Assembly: GCA_014526335.1 (NCBI GenBank)
Contig: JACTAT010000043.1
Location: 145,168 to 209,167, forward strand
Direction: 5' to 3'
Origin: Chrysaora quinquecirrha
Lineage: Eukaryota; Cnidaria; Scyphozoa; Semaeostomeae; Pelagiidae
DNA length: 64,000 nt
In this document: piece after piece, positions 1 to 11,474 of the stretch
Layout: each line of letters begins with the position of its first letter
How positions within the stretch are numbered: the stretch's first letter is position 1
Program-made: the position numbers and the translations under genes
Notes under the pieces: model-generated
What the model saw: the letters and a program-made list of their open reading frames with translations, nothing else
Database searches by the model: none
What the model was told of the DNA's origin: nothing

Positions 1-1370
1 TGCTTTGTCTTGTGGGAGTGGGTCATCCCATCCTAACTTGTCAATACATAATTCCTGAAATAGCACCTTGGCTGTGACTGCAACCGGACTCACTATTCCT
101 TGCGGGTCGAATAATGAAGCAAGGGTACTAAGAATGCCTCGTTTGGTTGGATTACCACTTCCCTTCAACAATTTCTCGAAATTAAACTCTAGTTTATCAT
201 TCTGGGTATCCCAGGTGATTCCTAATACCTTAGTTTTCTCTCCTGTTCCCTTAATATCTCCTAAGGTCTCTTTTGCATAAGATGAATTACCATCAAGGGT
301 TGTTGGCTCATTACCCTTTCTATCACTCTCTCTTTCTAACTGATAAATTTTATCTCTCAACTTCTCATCATTCGTCTTCCATTTACGTAATCTGAATCCG
401 CCAGCTTGCATTCTCTCTTTTGATTTGTTAAACAGATCATACGCTTCTTCCGAATTTACCGCTCCAGTGACAAGATCATCAACATAAAATCCTTTCTCTA
501 ACTTGGATACAAACTCAGGATCAATTGGCTTAAATGTTTCGATATGATGCCTAAGTACAGCATTTAACAGGAATGGCGAGGAATTCACCCCAAACACTAC
601 CCTGTTAAAACGGTAAACCACAATTTCAGGATTCTCTGCCTGAATATCCTTAACCCATAAAAATCTAAGATAATCTCTATCCTTGGGATCAATTTCTATG
701 TTCAAAAAAGCTTTCTCGATATCTCCCACCAGCGCGATCCTATTCTCTCTAAACCTAAGCAGTATTTCAAATATCAAGGGTGTTAAGGACGGACCCACAT
801 GCAAACAATCATTAAGGGAGGTTCCTGACTTTCTGGCTTTACAAGAAGCATCAAAAACAATTCTCACCTTTGTGGTTTCGGCCTCTTCCCTTACAACAGC
901 TTGATGTGCAAGATAATGTTCCTTTCCTGCACTGTCTAGTTCCATTACTCTTTCAATAATACCAGATCCCACCTGCTCATTAATTATTTCATTGTATTTA
1001 TCAAGAATGGGAGGGTCTTTCTTAAGCTTCCTTAGCTGACTCTTCAATCTCATCAAACTAAGATCATAATTAGAGGGCAAATCACTATGTCCAACTTTCC
1101 AAGGCAAACCCACTTGGTATCTCTCTCCAGTATGAACAATATTATCAATAAGAGTTTCATGCACCTCATTCTCTTCTCTAATTCCTAGGCTATCCAAATC
1201 CCACAAGGCATGAACACTTTCTTCAATACTCTGCTTATCAGATTTTACAAGACTTGACACAAAATTCACATTAGAAGTATTTGAAGAACTCAACGTCTTA
1301 CCTGCCTTTAGAGGTCCAGATAGAACCCAACCAAGTGTTGTTCTGACTGCTATTGGCTCTTGTGGCCCCC
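1..1370 (-). CDS. pol: BEL/Pao reverse transcriptase region (partial, runs off the window)
   Basis: On the minus strand this frame is open from about 1370 to base 1 and continues past the window edge. It encodes the N-terminal and central parts of a Pao-type reverse transcriptase, which copies element RNA into cDNA in cytoplasmic particles. Visible motifs in order are KVRIVFDAS, SLNDCLHVGPSL, the first catalytic aspartate in GDIEKAFL, and YVDD (codons at 475-486). After that come the KWKTND and ILSTLASLFDPQGIVSPVT stretches typical of BEL/Pao. It lies one frame away from the protease upstream; the shift sits in a run of seven C (plus strand) near 1363-1369. No internal stop was seen in the stretches I translated, so this copy looks young. 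Confidence 0.9.
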
Positions 1371-2413
1371 CCTCGTATTGTTTCCCCTTGCTGGAAATCC
1401 CAAATGAAATTAGATCCAATTAGAATGTCTACTTGTAATTCTTCCTCATTCTTGGATGCATCTGAAAAATAAACTTTGCACAAATGTTTATACTCATGTT
1501 TAATGACTTCAACATGCTCGTTATTGATTCCAGCAATCTCCTTAACAATAAAGCATTCAATCTTTACTGACTCACCACCTTTAACGGGAGCTAATGTAAA
1601 TTCTACAATATCTCTCATCTCTACCTCTGACTCTTTACTCCCAAATGCCTTGATTCCAAGACTCTCACTCCTAACTGCCCTTAAACCTAACCTATTGACA
1701 GCCTCAGCAGTAATAAAGGATTGATGACTTCCAGTGTCAAACAATACTCGCACTCGCCCCTCTTTCTTTCCATTCACATTTGCTAAGGCTGTTTGCAATG
1801 CCACTCTATCCCCAGAATAGGCACTACCGACCCAAGAGGTTGCATTAGGGTTTAGCGGTGGTTCCTGCGCATCCTTATTCGCATCTGGACCCTGTTGCGC
1901 GGGAGGGCTAGCCTTAACCTGATTGTTGCTGTTGCAAATAGAAAAATGATGCCTACTCTTACAATATTTACAACAACCTTTTGATCTACACTCAAAGGCT
2001 CTATGGCCAGAATTTAGGCATATAAAACATTTTGCAAATTTTCTCAAGATATTCTTACGAGCTTCAGGATCCTTCACTGAAGTGCAAGACTCTGCTAAAT
2101 GTTCTTCTTGTTGGCAAAAAGGGCACTTCTTCTTCTTATTCCCAACAAACAATGCATTCGCAGTGGTCACTGTTGGCCTGGCTGAGATCTTCTTCTGGTC
2201 GTCTGTAGCTCTAATTCCAGCTTTTGAAACAACTGCCAACGGTACATGGCTTTCCTTGATCTGGACTTCCTTCTCCAAAGCAACCAACAACTCGTCCAAG
2301 GACCATTCCATCTGATCTTTGGTATGGAATCTTATCATGTTAGCTCTGATGTTCTCTGGCAGCTTCTCCATCAAAACCGGAACTAAAAAAATTGTACGTT
2401 GCCTTAGCGACAC
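1298..2413 (-). CDS. BEL/Pao nucleocapsid and aspartic protease region
   Basis: This 371-codon minus-strand frame holds the C-terminal gag and protease. It shows cysteine/histidine knuckles (CPFCQQEEHLAESC, then CFICLNSGHRAFEC and CCKYCKSRHHFSIC), which bind RNA in this family. They are followed by a retropepsin-like active site, VLFDTGSHQSFI, that would cleave the polyprotein. The frame continues gag after a one-base shift in a T run near 2393-2399, and it shifts again into the RT in a C run near 1363-1369. The last ~25 residues of the annotated frame are therefore out of phase. BEL/Pao elements normally use one continuous polyprotein, so both shifts are probably one-base indels. Confidence 0.85.
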   Translation of the reverse strand: MSLRQRTIFLVPVLMEKLPENIRANMIRFHTKDQMEWSLDELLVALEKEVQIKESHVPLAVVSKAGIRATDDQKKISARPTVTTANALFVGNKKKKCPFCQQEEHLAESCTSVKDPEARKNILRKFAKCFICLNSGHRAFECRSKGCCKYCKSRHHFSICNSNNQVKASPPAQQGPDANKDAQEPPLNPNATSWVGSAYSGDRVALQTALANVNGKKEGRVRVLFDTGSHQSFITAEAVNRLGLRAVRSESLGIKAFGSKESEVEMRDIVEFTLAPVKGGESVKIECFIVKEIAGINNEHVEVIKHEYKHLCKVYFSDASKNEEELQVDILIGSNFIWDFQQGETIRGGATRANSSQNNTWLGSIWTSKGR

Positions 2414-3167
2414 CCATAGCCTCTAGTCCACGAAAATGAGCCTCCACTTGATCGTGAAAATTTCTCAATCTTGTGACGTTCTTCTCGTTGAAGACTGGGG
2501 TCAAGGAAATGAGTTCATTTACATGCGCTCTCTGAATGACGGTTGGCTTGGCGAATCTTTTTTTCAACAAGTCAACTGCAATCTCATAATCGGCATCTGT
2601 TATGGGCATACCTGCGATGACTGTCCTTGCCGAGTCCTCTAGATAGCTCTTTAAATATTTGAATTTGTCCGCATTGGTCAAATCATCATTGTCATGTACA
2701 GCAGAACGGAATCCATCCCAGAATTCTTGCCACTCATGGACTTTTCCAGTGAACTTTTTCAGCTCCAATTTTGGCAATTTCACGTGAACCGCCTTCCGTC
2801 CACTTGAACTGATTGAAATCGAACCCATCGAAGACAGACTTTCTTGTGAATCACTTCTCTCCAACTTTTTACTCTTGTTTAAATATTCTTCGATTGACAT
2901 CAGTGCACACGCTGTCTTTTCTCTATATTCCAGGACTTCGTCCATCTCCTTATCTGAAATTTCTTCATCTTCTTTTTCGTTCAATAAACCCATAATTTCC
3001 CTGTCAAGAACTCTCAATTCCATTATGTTTTCTTGAAGTTCATCTTGAAAATGTTTCAACTTCTTGATATCCGCGTCTTCCTTCTTCAATAAATCTTCGG
3101 CTTTGTTCACAATTTTCGTCGCATTTCTTCGACTCGTTGCGCGTTTCTTTTTAATTTTCTAATCCAT
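2340..3167 (-). CDS. gag: BEL/Pao gag N-terminal region
   Basis: Minus-strand gag of the same element. It has an N-terminal lysine-rich stretch, a charged coiled-coil-like region (LLKKEDADIKKLKHFQDEL), a serine linker, and the characteristic KLPKLELKKFTGKVHEWQEF segment that opens the Pao gag core, followed by DQVEAHFRGLEAMGV. The best start is the ATG at 3165-3167, but its third codon is TAG; without that stop the frame is open from there. The frame is lost near 2393-2399, where a T run puts it out of phase with the nucleocapsid part. Gag would assemble the particle in which reverse transcription occurs. Confidence 0.82.
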
Positions 3168-3218
3168 CCATTGTGATTCTGTGATTTCAAGAACTATCCC
3201 TGGTTTCGGTGGACCAAA

Positions 3219-3705
3219 TGTTGAATATTTTACTATTCTAAAGCACTGACTCGGAGAGATACGTTTTCGAACCCACAGAAATCAACTCAAAATAAGAATT
3301 CGACTCTTACTCAAATATCATAATTCATCCGAATTTCAACTCAACTTCTACGCAACTGAACAAGGTTAAAAAAGTACAATAATGTAAAGCTTACAACAAG
3401 GAAATACGTAATAAGGGCGTATAATACTACGAACCAATAAGATTAAACTAGGAAGATTTTTTAAGCACAATTTACGTAAATTCTTAGTTCTTTAAGGTAC
3501 AAACAAGTTACTCATTTTCCGGAACCTCGTTCTCGATCGATTCTAATCGAGGTTCTTACGTACAATAATTCGAATAACAATAAGAAAGAAAAAGTAGTAT
3601 GATTAATAAAGTATACCGAACCTGTAGGCATAAGAATCAATGAACAAATCTAAATAAGCATGTTTCATATTACAAGCACTGAGAATAACGATAAAATAAA
3701 CAACA
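3219..3705 (-). repeat. LTR of the minus-strand BEL/Pao element (5' LTR)
   Basis: A 487-bp segment bounded by TGTTG at 3219 and CAACA at 3701-3705, the usual TG...CA LTR ends as a short inverted repeat. It sits directly upstream, in element sense, of the gag start. The 14 bases next to it, beginning TGGTCCACC on the minus strand, are in the position of a tRNA primer-binding site. The partner LTR would lie outside the window, so the LTR identity is not confirmed by a second copy. Confidence 0.65.
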
Positions 3706-4271
3706 ATAAGGTTGAGCTGCGCAGTGCGAGATCGCGGGGTTTTCCCAACATTAAGAGATAATTGCAACATGTCTGCCCTGCGGCTCGACTTTCATCTACT
3801 GTCTGCATTCTTGAAATTTGAAGGAAGATGCCAGAAGGCAGGGTTTTCTTCATACTCGAAAAGACGTTTATTTTGAAAATATTCATATAAAGTTTACTGT
3901 TATTTCAATTCAGAAGACCAAGAGGAAGATTTTGGTATAAATTTTGTTACATTATTGTCAACATATGGCCTTTAATTTTCACATTCCAGTTGACCATTCC
4001 ACTCCACTCCAGCACTCCATGTTTTACAGATTTTTCATCCAAAAACTCGCATCTGGAAGCTGTCTTGGTTCAATTGTTTTGATCGCGATGGTAATTTCAT
4101 GAAAATGTTAGCATATTTTAGCAATATTATGAGTTAAATAGGTTCAGAAGACTACTAGGAGCATTTTGATGTATTTTTTATTGCAAAACATCATAAAATA
4201 AGCGTATTCCATATCACTCCACTCCACTCCACCATTCCACTCCATAATTCCACACTCCATGTTTTACAGAT
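3706..4271. other. Intergenic DNA with a short duplicated motif
   Basis: No gene is seen. A CACTCC-rich motif ending in CTCCATGTTTTACAGAT occurs twice (about 3990-4032 and 4205-4271). The second copy abuts the 5' truncation point of the next retroelement, so it may mark a rearrangement boundary. Confidence 0.5.
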
Positions 4272-5565
4272 AGCCTATTCACAGGAAATCAATTCGATTC
4301 AAACCAATATCGCAAAATCAAACAATGGTTTTGACGCAAACAACCATAAGCCGCTTAATTCAACACTTTCGATTGAAAATCTGGTTGACAATGCTGAATT
4401 ATCTATTCAGTTCGAAAGAATTCTTCAAAATCAATCCCTGAATTACGATTCTGGCAAAAACGAAGCTAATGAATTCCTTCATGATTACCAACAGAAAGTT
4501 GAATTTCGAGATGGGCAATATTTCGCTCCTTTGCCATGGAAAGCCGAGCACCCCCCGTTACCATCTAATCTCAGTCTTTGTAAAAGTCGACTTTCTCAAG
4601 TCACCACACGTTTAAATAAGCTAGGCCTTATGGACCAATACTGTAAGGTTATGGAAGAACACTTGGCTAAAGGGTACATCGAAGAACTTTCCGATTTAAA
4701 ACAGCCCTGGCCTGAACAGGGATGTCACTACTTGCCACATTTCGTCGTCCTAAAAGATTCCGAGACGACCCCCCTACGCATAGTTTTCGCTGCCAATTCA
4801 GGAAAAGTCAGTCTCAATGATTGTTTATACACAGACCCCTGTCTATTGAATAATCTTGCAGAATTACTTCTCAGATTTCGTTTTCCGCAATACGCCTTCG
4901 TAGCAGATATAAAACGAGCTTTCTTACACATCAAATTACGCGAGGAAGATCGTTCATTCGTTCGTTTTCTTTGGTATAAGGACAACGATCCAACTAAAGA
5001 AATTTGTGTCTACACTTATACCACTATCGTTTTTGGCCATACAAGTAGCCCTATGTCTTTAGGCGCTGTTTTATTGCATCAATTAGAGCAATTTCGCTCT
5101 CCCGTCGCTGTCGATATTTCCGAGAAACTCTATGTAGACAATCTCCTTTCCGGAGTTGAAAACGAGGCCGAAACAGTTTCTTATTTTCACGAAGCACGCG
5201 ATCTCATGCAAAAAGGCAATTTCGAACTTCGCCAATGGTGCGCAAATTCTCCATTGCTGCGCAACTTCGTCAACCAACAAAACACAGGTCCCCAGTCTTC
5301 AACCGTTTCAATTTTGGGACTTTCTTGGGACACAACCACAGATGCTATCTCGTTTCCCGTTCAAAATTTCGCTTCTGAGAACACGAAGCTCACAAAACGC
5401 AAAGTCCTTAGCATGGCAAGCTAATTGTATGATCCGTTAGGAATGCTGTCACCCGTTACGCTTGTCGCTCGTCTGTTTATTGCCGAATTATAGGAAGAGA
5501 AATTTGGGTGGGATCAGCCTTTGCCCCCCAGTAAGTCAGCAAAATGGCAGAAAATCGAATAAGAT
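4272..5565 (+). pseudogene. BEL/Pao reverse transcriptase, 5'-truncated and interrupted by stops
   Basis: Plus-strand remnant of a second BEL/Pao element. The frame is open from about 4272, before the first ATG-like start. It includes the HYLPHFVVLKD and LRIVFAAN motifs, motif A in VADIKRAFLHI, and LYVDN in place of YVDD; as I recall, that variant is common in this superfamily. The reading frame then meets TAA near 5422, TAG near 5491 (where W is expected) and TAA near 5560, but stays in phase with the RNase H that follows. Gag and protease are absent upstream, so the copy is 5'-truncated. Confidence 0.85.
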
Positions 5566-7050
5566 TTGAACACTGCTTCGCCTTTCGAATTTCCACGCTG
5601 GATCAATTTCGACAAAACTCAGCCAGTTTCGCTCCATGTCTTTACTGATGCCAGCAAATCTGCTCTTGGTGTCACCGCTTATCTTACGCAGGGATCGCGC
5701 AGTTTCCTCATCGGTTCGAAGTCAAAGTTAGTCTCTCGCAATAAAAACCATCTCACAATTCCACAGTTGGAATTAAGCGCCATGTTTCTTGGTTCTCAAT
5801 ATTGCGAAACTCTACTAAAGATCGTAAAGAAAGATTTTCACAACGTTTCTGTTCATCTTTGGACAGACACGGAAATCGCATTATTTTGGCTCGATTCAAA
5901 ACGCAAACTCAAGCAATTCGTCCAAAACAAAGTCGATGCTATAAATGGCCAATTCGCGTCATCCTTTTGGGGTCACACCCCTTCTCAGGACAATCCTGCT
6001 GATCTATTTTCACGCGGTTGTTCTGCTGCTTCGCTTAAGTCGTCCAGTTTATGGCACAATGGGCCTACATGGCTCTGCAATCAATCATCTTGGCCGCAAT
6101 GGCCTAAGTCTCAGACAACGTCCGCCGCTGTTCTTAGCGCTGTTACTGAACAACATTTGTCTGCGCTAGATATCAGTATCTGCAATATTATCGACATTAA
6201 CCGTTTTAATGACTATTCGAAAACCTTAGCAACTTCTGTTTATGTTCATCGCTTTTGCTATCGCACGGGGATTACCGGACCCCCAACAACGTCAGAAATC
6301 GAAGCCATGGAACGCGCATGGCTTAAATCTGAGCAGTTACGCTGCCACCCGCAAATCGTATCATCTCTGTCTTCTCACGGTACACACGATAAGACGAGTG
6401 CTCCACCAATTGTACGTCAGTTAAATTTGTTTCTCGGTGATGATGGTCCCATTCATACTAAAGGACGCTTCACGCTCGAGTCTTCACTCATGTTGCTTCC
6501 TCGCCATTCTCGCCTTACCAATCTGATCATTCTTGATTGTCATCATCGTATGCATCATGTTGGTGTTGGAGGAACTATTGTCGCTCTTCGCAGTCGGTTT
6601 TGGGTTCCATCAGCTCGCTCTGCCACTCGTCGTCTCATCAGTAAATGCGTCACGTGCAAAAAAGTTACAGGCCGTCATTATCAACTTCCAATGTCACCTG
6701 AGTTACCTCAGTTTCGTTACGACACGTCCTTACGTCCCTTTTCAAACATTGGCATTGACTTCACCGGTCATTTCACTGTCAAAAATCGCTCTGGAGATCA
6801 TGTTAAGGTATATCTCTGTCTCTTCACTTGTCTCACAACGCGCGCTATCAACTTAGAAATAGTCGAAGATCTCAGTACATCCTCGTTTCTTCAAGCATTT
6901 CGACGTCATTATAGTGTCTTCTCGACCCCACGACTTATCCTATCCGACAACGCTCAGACATTCAAACGTGCAGAACAAGACCTACAGACTTTTGAAGAAA
7001 GTTGTTGGTCGCTCGCTCATTACGCTAGTCGAACTTTACACGCTTATTAA
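5566..7050 (+). pseudogene. BEL/Pao RNase H and integrase N-terminal half
   Basis: In phase with the RT above. The RNase H region shows HVFTDASKSALG, PQLELSAMFLGS and LWTDTEIALFWL, giving the D-E-D acidic set that removes RNA from the hybrid. The integrase follows with an HHCC-type zinc module (HHRMHHVG ... CVTCKK). The first two catalytic aspartates are in NIGIDFTGHF and LILSDNAQTF. Soon after LQTFEE the frame leaves the family pattern, because the segment that should contain the catalytic glutamate is missing. This integrase could not be active. Confidence 0.85.
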
Positions 7051-7675
7051 AGAGATCCAGGCTGTTTTAAACGAACGCCCTCTTACGGCTATTAACTCAG
7101 ATATACAGGATCTACAGCCACTGACGCCGAATCACCTTCTCTTTGGTTTCAATGTCACGTCTTTACCACAGCCAACCCTCGATTCCGTCGACTACGACCC
7201 GAACTTTGGCGATAAAACCGAGATTACACGCGCTCAGCATCATCGCACGACGTTATATAACCATTTCCTTCAGCGTTTCAACTCTGAGTATTTATCGCTT
7301 CTTCGCGAAACCCACGCATATAAAAACAATACCAAAAAGCCGTCCACAAATAAGCTCAAAGAAGGTGACATGGTACTCGTCGCTGACACAGACACGCCTC
7401 GCCATCGCTGGTCTCTTGGTGTCATCACAAAATTGTTGACTGGATCAGATGATCTTTGTCGAGCCGCAGTTGTACGTACAGCAAACGGACACAGAACGCG
7501 ATCTATTATTAAACTTTATCCTTTGGAACTTAATATTGGTACTGAAGCATTAGAAGAAGACGTTTCAGAAGAAGATGAAGCCCATAGTGCGATTCAAACT
7601 CGCCCTACAAGACGTGCAGCACGCGATGCTAGGGACATGATTAACGCTCAACTAATCGACTTAGCTCAGGATTAG
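7005..7675 (+). pseudogene. BEL/Pao integrase C-terminal remnant
   Basis: After an internal deletion the protein resumes in another frame with KKVVGRSLITLVELYTLIKE, then NERPLTAINSD, which follow the catalytic glutamate in BEL/Pao integrases. Next come LTPNHLLFG and a C-terminal DNA-binding region with GDMVLVADTD and RHRWSLGVI. It ends in an acidic tail with a natural stop at 7673-7675. The open frame listed from 6914 overlaps the upstream frame; true homology begins near 7005. Confidence 0.8.
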
Positions 7676-7984
7676 TATATTCCCCGGCCCCCAGTATGAC
7701 AAGTACGGAGGTCTGGGTCCTAGTAATCATAGTAGTCTGGACACTAGTCACGTTTTCCTGTTTCCTTATAATTGTGTAGCTTAGCTTTTAGATTTATTCG
7801 TTTGTATTCGCTTTCTACGTTCGCTCTCACGTTAACGTTCATGTTCATTCACGATTATTACGATGTTATTCTTAGTTAGATGTTTTGTACATATTTCATG
7901 AGGTTTTGTATATAGTTTTCAACGTGTTGTCTCTTTCTACACTTCACAATCCGGGTTTTTCGACACTTCGAGAGCGGTTTTACC
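7676..7984 (+). other. 3' UTR and possible LTR remnant of the second BEL/Pao element
   Basis: Non-coding sequence directly after the integrase stop, in the position of the 3' UTR and LTR. No second LTR copy is in the window to define its ends, so the limits are a guess. Confidence 0.3.
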
Positions 7985-8116
7985 AAGGGGCAATTCATTC
8001 CTCAGAAAGGTGTACGAGATTTTTTGAAAACAAAAGTGTCTCCAAGAAATTTTTGTGAAAACAATAGGTTTTCTAGCAAAGGTGTACGAGGTTTTCAAAG
8101 AATGAATCGCCCCTCG
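7985..8116. mobile_element. Short inverted-repeat element (MITE), copy 1
   Basis: About 130 bp bounded by AAGGGGCAATTCATTC and its inverse GAATGAATCGCCCCT. The internal words GTGTACGAGATTTT and AAAACAATAGG are shared with the copy at 8438-8575, which lies in opposite orientation. It has no coding capacity. Confidence 0.6.
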
Positions 8117-8259
8117 GGTTTTACGGTTTTACCTTCAAAAAGAACGGTTTTTCGGTTTTTCAATTTGTGATTTCGGTGTGGTTTAAAAGAGTTTTAACAT
8201 GTAGGTCTACGCTTCAACTATTTTGGCTACGAAAATGCTTTTGCGGTTTTCAAACCGCT

Positions 8260-8282
8260 CCCCCCCCCCCACCCCCCCCCCC
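8260..8282. repeat. Poly-C tract
   Basis: Two runs of ten or more C separated by one A. It is a simple repeat and a likely sequencing or assembly weak point. Confidence 0.9.
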
Positions 8283-8437
8283 TCCTATGCCTCCATAATG
8301 GAGTTTCGGAACCAAGATGTGGATGTAAAGAATTTGGGATAAACACAAAATGCCGAATAAAAACAAAAAGAAAAGGCGAAAAAATTCAGAACGCCCCGGC
8401 TTATTTATTTAAAAAAGGTACGCATAAAGCTTATACT

Positions 8438-8575
8438 GAGGGGCAATTATTCACTCCTTGAAAATCTCGTACACCTTTACTGGAAGTCCTATTGTTTTCT
8501 TGGAAATCCCTTGAAAGTCCTTTTGTTTTAATGAAAATCTCGTATTACGCCTTTTTGCAGAGTGAAATTCCCCTC
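8438..8575. mobile_element. Short inverted-repeat element (MITE), copy 2
   Basis: Starts GAGGGGCAATTATTCACTCC and ends GAGTGAAATTCCCCTC. Its reverse complement aligns with the copy at 7985-8116 along its whole length. A related end, AGTGAAATTCCCCTC, also occurs at 34231-34245. Confidence 0.6.
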
Positions 8576-8839
8576 GGCTTATACAGTAAATGGGAATTTG
8601 AAGGAGAACGGCAACAACCAAATATCTTTATTGAAAATAGACTCCTCCTTTTGATTAGGAAATCATATCAAGTCAATCAATTTCAGTGATTTTTTTTCAA
8701 CAGATTAAGAACAATACCTTCCTGGAGGGATGGCCACTTTGATACTGACACGTGTTCCTATTGTGATAAGAAAAGAATGCGACAATGCGTAAAGAACAAT
8801 ACAAATCCCTTGACCTTAACACTTCGTTGCTAAGATAGC

Positions 8840-8940
8840 AGGTCGTCTCAGGTCGTTTCAGCCTCGATTCCAAATCTGACGACTCGTTTCAGGTGGTTTC
8901 AGGTGGTTTCAGGTGGTTTCAGCTCGTTTCAGGTCGTCTC
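8840..8940. repeat. Short tandem repeat, TTTCAGGTGG family
   Basis: A ten-base unit is repeated about nine times with small changes (TTTCAGGTGG, TCTCAGGTCG, TTTCAGCTCG). It is non-coding and lies just left of the Polinton. Confidence 0.75.
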
Positions 8941-9015
8941 ACTGTTTATAAATTACGACTGCTATTAGCATATAGCATTAATGCTATTGCCCATTGCCCC
9001 TGGAACACATAAATA

Positions 9016-9235
9016 AGTAGAGGAAAAGGACGGTTACGGGGACACAAAGGATGCTGCCACAACGTGACCTGTCAATCAAATGCAAATGATCTATAAAGCA
9101 AATGCACGTGACCTGTCAATCAAAACCTCGCTTCCATGAAGCCTCATTTTCAATTAATCTCGTTTTGAAGTAGCCTCGCTTTAAATTTAATCGCGCTTTC
9201 GTATAACCTCGCTGTTATACGCTGTTATAGAACCT
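9016..9235 (+). repeat. Left terminal inverted repeat of the Polinton
   Basis: It matches the reverse complement of 25730-25956 with several indels. It contains repeated CACGTGACCTGTCAATCAAA and CCTCGCTT words, with CTTCCATGAAGCCTCATTTT near 9132. The inner boundary is approximate. Confidence 0.85.
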
Positions 9236-11381
9236 CTATTTCATTGAGTCTCGTTTAAGTATAACCACACTGTTGTGAAACCTCGATTTGATTCAGTTTG
9301 ATTAAGTTAACATAGATGTATATTGACTCAGTGCCTTTTCATCATCCATAAATTTATACAAAATAAATACAATAATATGTTTAAGAACTATTTACAAAGA
9401 TTGTCATTCACTGCAAAAGTAATGTCCATAAGGCAAAGTTTCTATACCATCATCTAAAATATATCGTTTATCATCAAAGGATACCAAAGAGAGTTTATTT
9501 GTTGATACAGAGAATACATCGTGTTTTCTTTACTGGATAGTGTTTTGCACATGATAAAAAATATTCTTGCTGAATAAACAGTCAACATAGTTTTCATGCG
9601 TAATTTCATCTTTAACCACTGACTTCTTCACTCCTTTTGCTTTGCATGTGGTTCAACTCGCTGTCTGATAACTATACATTTTCGATCGTAATCCAACGAA
9701 TTCTGTAAGAATTTTTCCGCCAAGCTCATCTTTCATTTTACCAATCACTTTTTTGTTTCTGTTTGAACAACATGGGTGATCTGGTGCATAATTGCTGAAA
9801 TCAAATAAATCTTCATCTTCCTTCTACTTCTCATATAAATCAGTCTCTCCATAAATTGCATAGAGAAAACTGTCTGTGTCTGTAAAACATAACTTTATAT
9901 CGGTAAATCTCTTCTTCCTGTAATTATAGTGGAAGTCATACATCAGAGTCTTGCTTATTTCAAGAATAGAAAGCCCAACAAAGATTGGTTTATTGAAAAA
10001 TACTTTTCGTTTCTTACTTTCCACAATCAGAAGATTATGGCTGATCTTTGTCGCTGAATAAAACTGTGGCCACCTTACCCACTTTGATAACTGCTGACTA
10101 GTTTGACACGTGTTGATCTGTTTATGCTTTTGAACATTCCCTATCGTTTTGCCAAAGACCACATTGTTCTTCATTTTAAAAAAATCTGTTTCAAAGTCAT
10201 TTCTTGAATTTGTTCTCTTTTCTGTATTAAAATTAATATAATCCTTCAGCCATTTCTTTTGCATTAACTTTAGAACATTATGTACTTTCTTTATTCGCAA
10301 TCCTAGTTCAATGTATAATCTCAAATTTTCGTAATGAACAACATAACCATCTTTGTCTAACAGATTCGGTATAAGCTTTTCTGTTGTGGTATACTTTTTA
10401 CAATTTAGTATTTCTTTTTACTTCGGTGATAACCATTCCTCCTTTACTTTTAACAAGCCATGCCAGGGAGAGAAACATAATGACATGGATCGAGTTTATA
10501 GTATTGTAAACACAATTCACGAAATCGTTCGAAAACATCAGCCAGCAGCATAACATCAGTTTTCAAATATAAATCATGATATTGTAGGAAAGATTCACAT
10601 TCGAAGAAACGCCATACATCTTGAGCATGTTGATATTCACCGGGAGTCACATTACATTTACTTAGTTTGCTGTAGAATAAATCGTGTGCAGGTAGTTCTG
10701 TCTCTTCAAGCTTTAAAAAATCGTCAACCCATTCATATGGATAAACACCTTTACGTTTCAACAACAAAAACGCTTCTCGAGATCGTTCTTCTTGATCATC
10801 TGTTAGTTCATAGTCATCAGGTACATAATTATTGCGGTAATCATCATCATCAGCTTCTAGAATACACTGTTCATTTTCAGACTCTTCTGGATCTTCATCT
10901 TCATCAGCATCAAAATCATTATCCTCTTCATCATCGCTCAACAAATTATCATAACCATCAGTATCTTCATCTTGTGCTGTCAAAGCTTCAAATTCCCCAA
11001 CATTAATTTCTTCATCAATGGGACCATCCATTTTTAATATGTAATCCCTTGCAAACTGCTTAGTGTGTACAAAGTCATCAGTTTCTAAATTTCCAGCCAG
11101 ATTAGATAAAGATGAATTTAGAAAGTTTAAAGAATCAATAAATGTTATACCACTCGTATATTTCTTTTTCTCACCATCGACTTTGTTTGATACCTTCATA
11201 GTTATGAACTTTTCGCCAGTTCTTGCGATAACTTTTACTCGTTGATCTTTTATTCGCTTGAGAATCAAATGTGAATCATACCCAGTCAGATTGTGTATAA
11301 TGCATGGAATTCTGTACGTTTTCGGTCGTATTATAAACTCTTTCAGGTTACACCTGCTGCACGTTGGTCCTCTATATTCAC

Positions 11382-11474
11382 CTGAATGAAACGAAAAAAC
11401 AATTTTCAACTTCTAGAAATTAGAGTAACAGTGTAAAATATGATGTAATATAGCATAAAATTCAAAATACTCAC
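11382..11474 (-). other. Intron 2 of the Polinton polymerase
   Basis: On the minus strand it starts GTGAGTATTT and ends TTTCATTCAG. Joining the flanks keeps the conserved HITGEYRG reading. Confidence 0.8.

Noticed and set aside
68..904. Plus-strand open frames at 68-280 and 683-904
   Set aside because: They are antisense to the minus-strand BEL/Pao reverse transcriptase, which shows clear family motifs.
10353..11245. Plus-strand open frames over the Polinton polymerase (10353, 10686 and 11063)
   Set aside because: Antisense shadows of the spliced minus-strand polymerase; the His-rich 10686 frame mirrors its Asp/Glu-rich linker.
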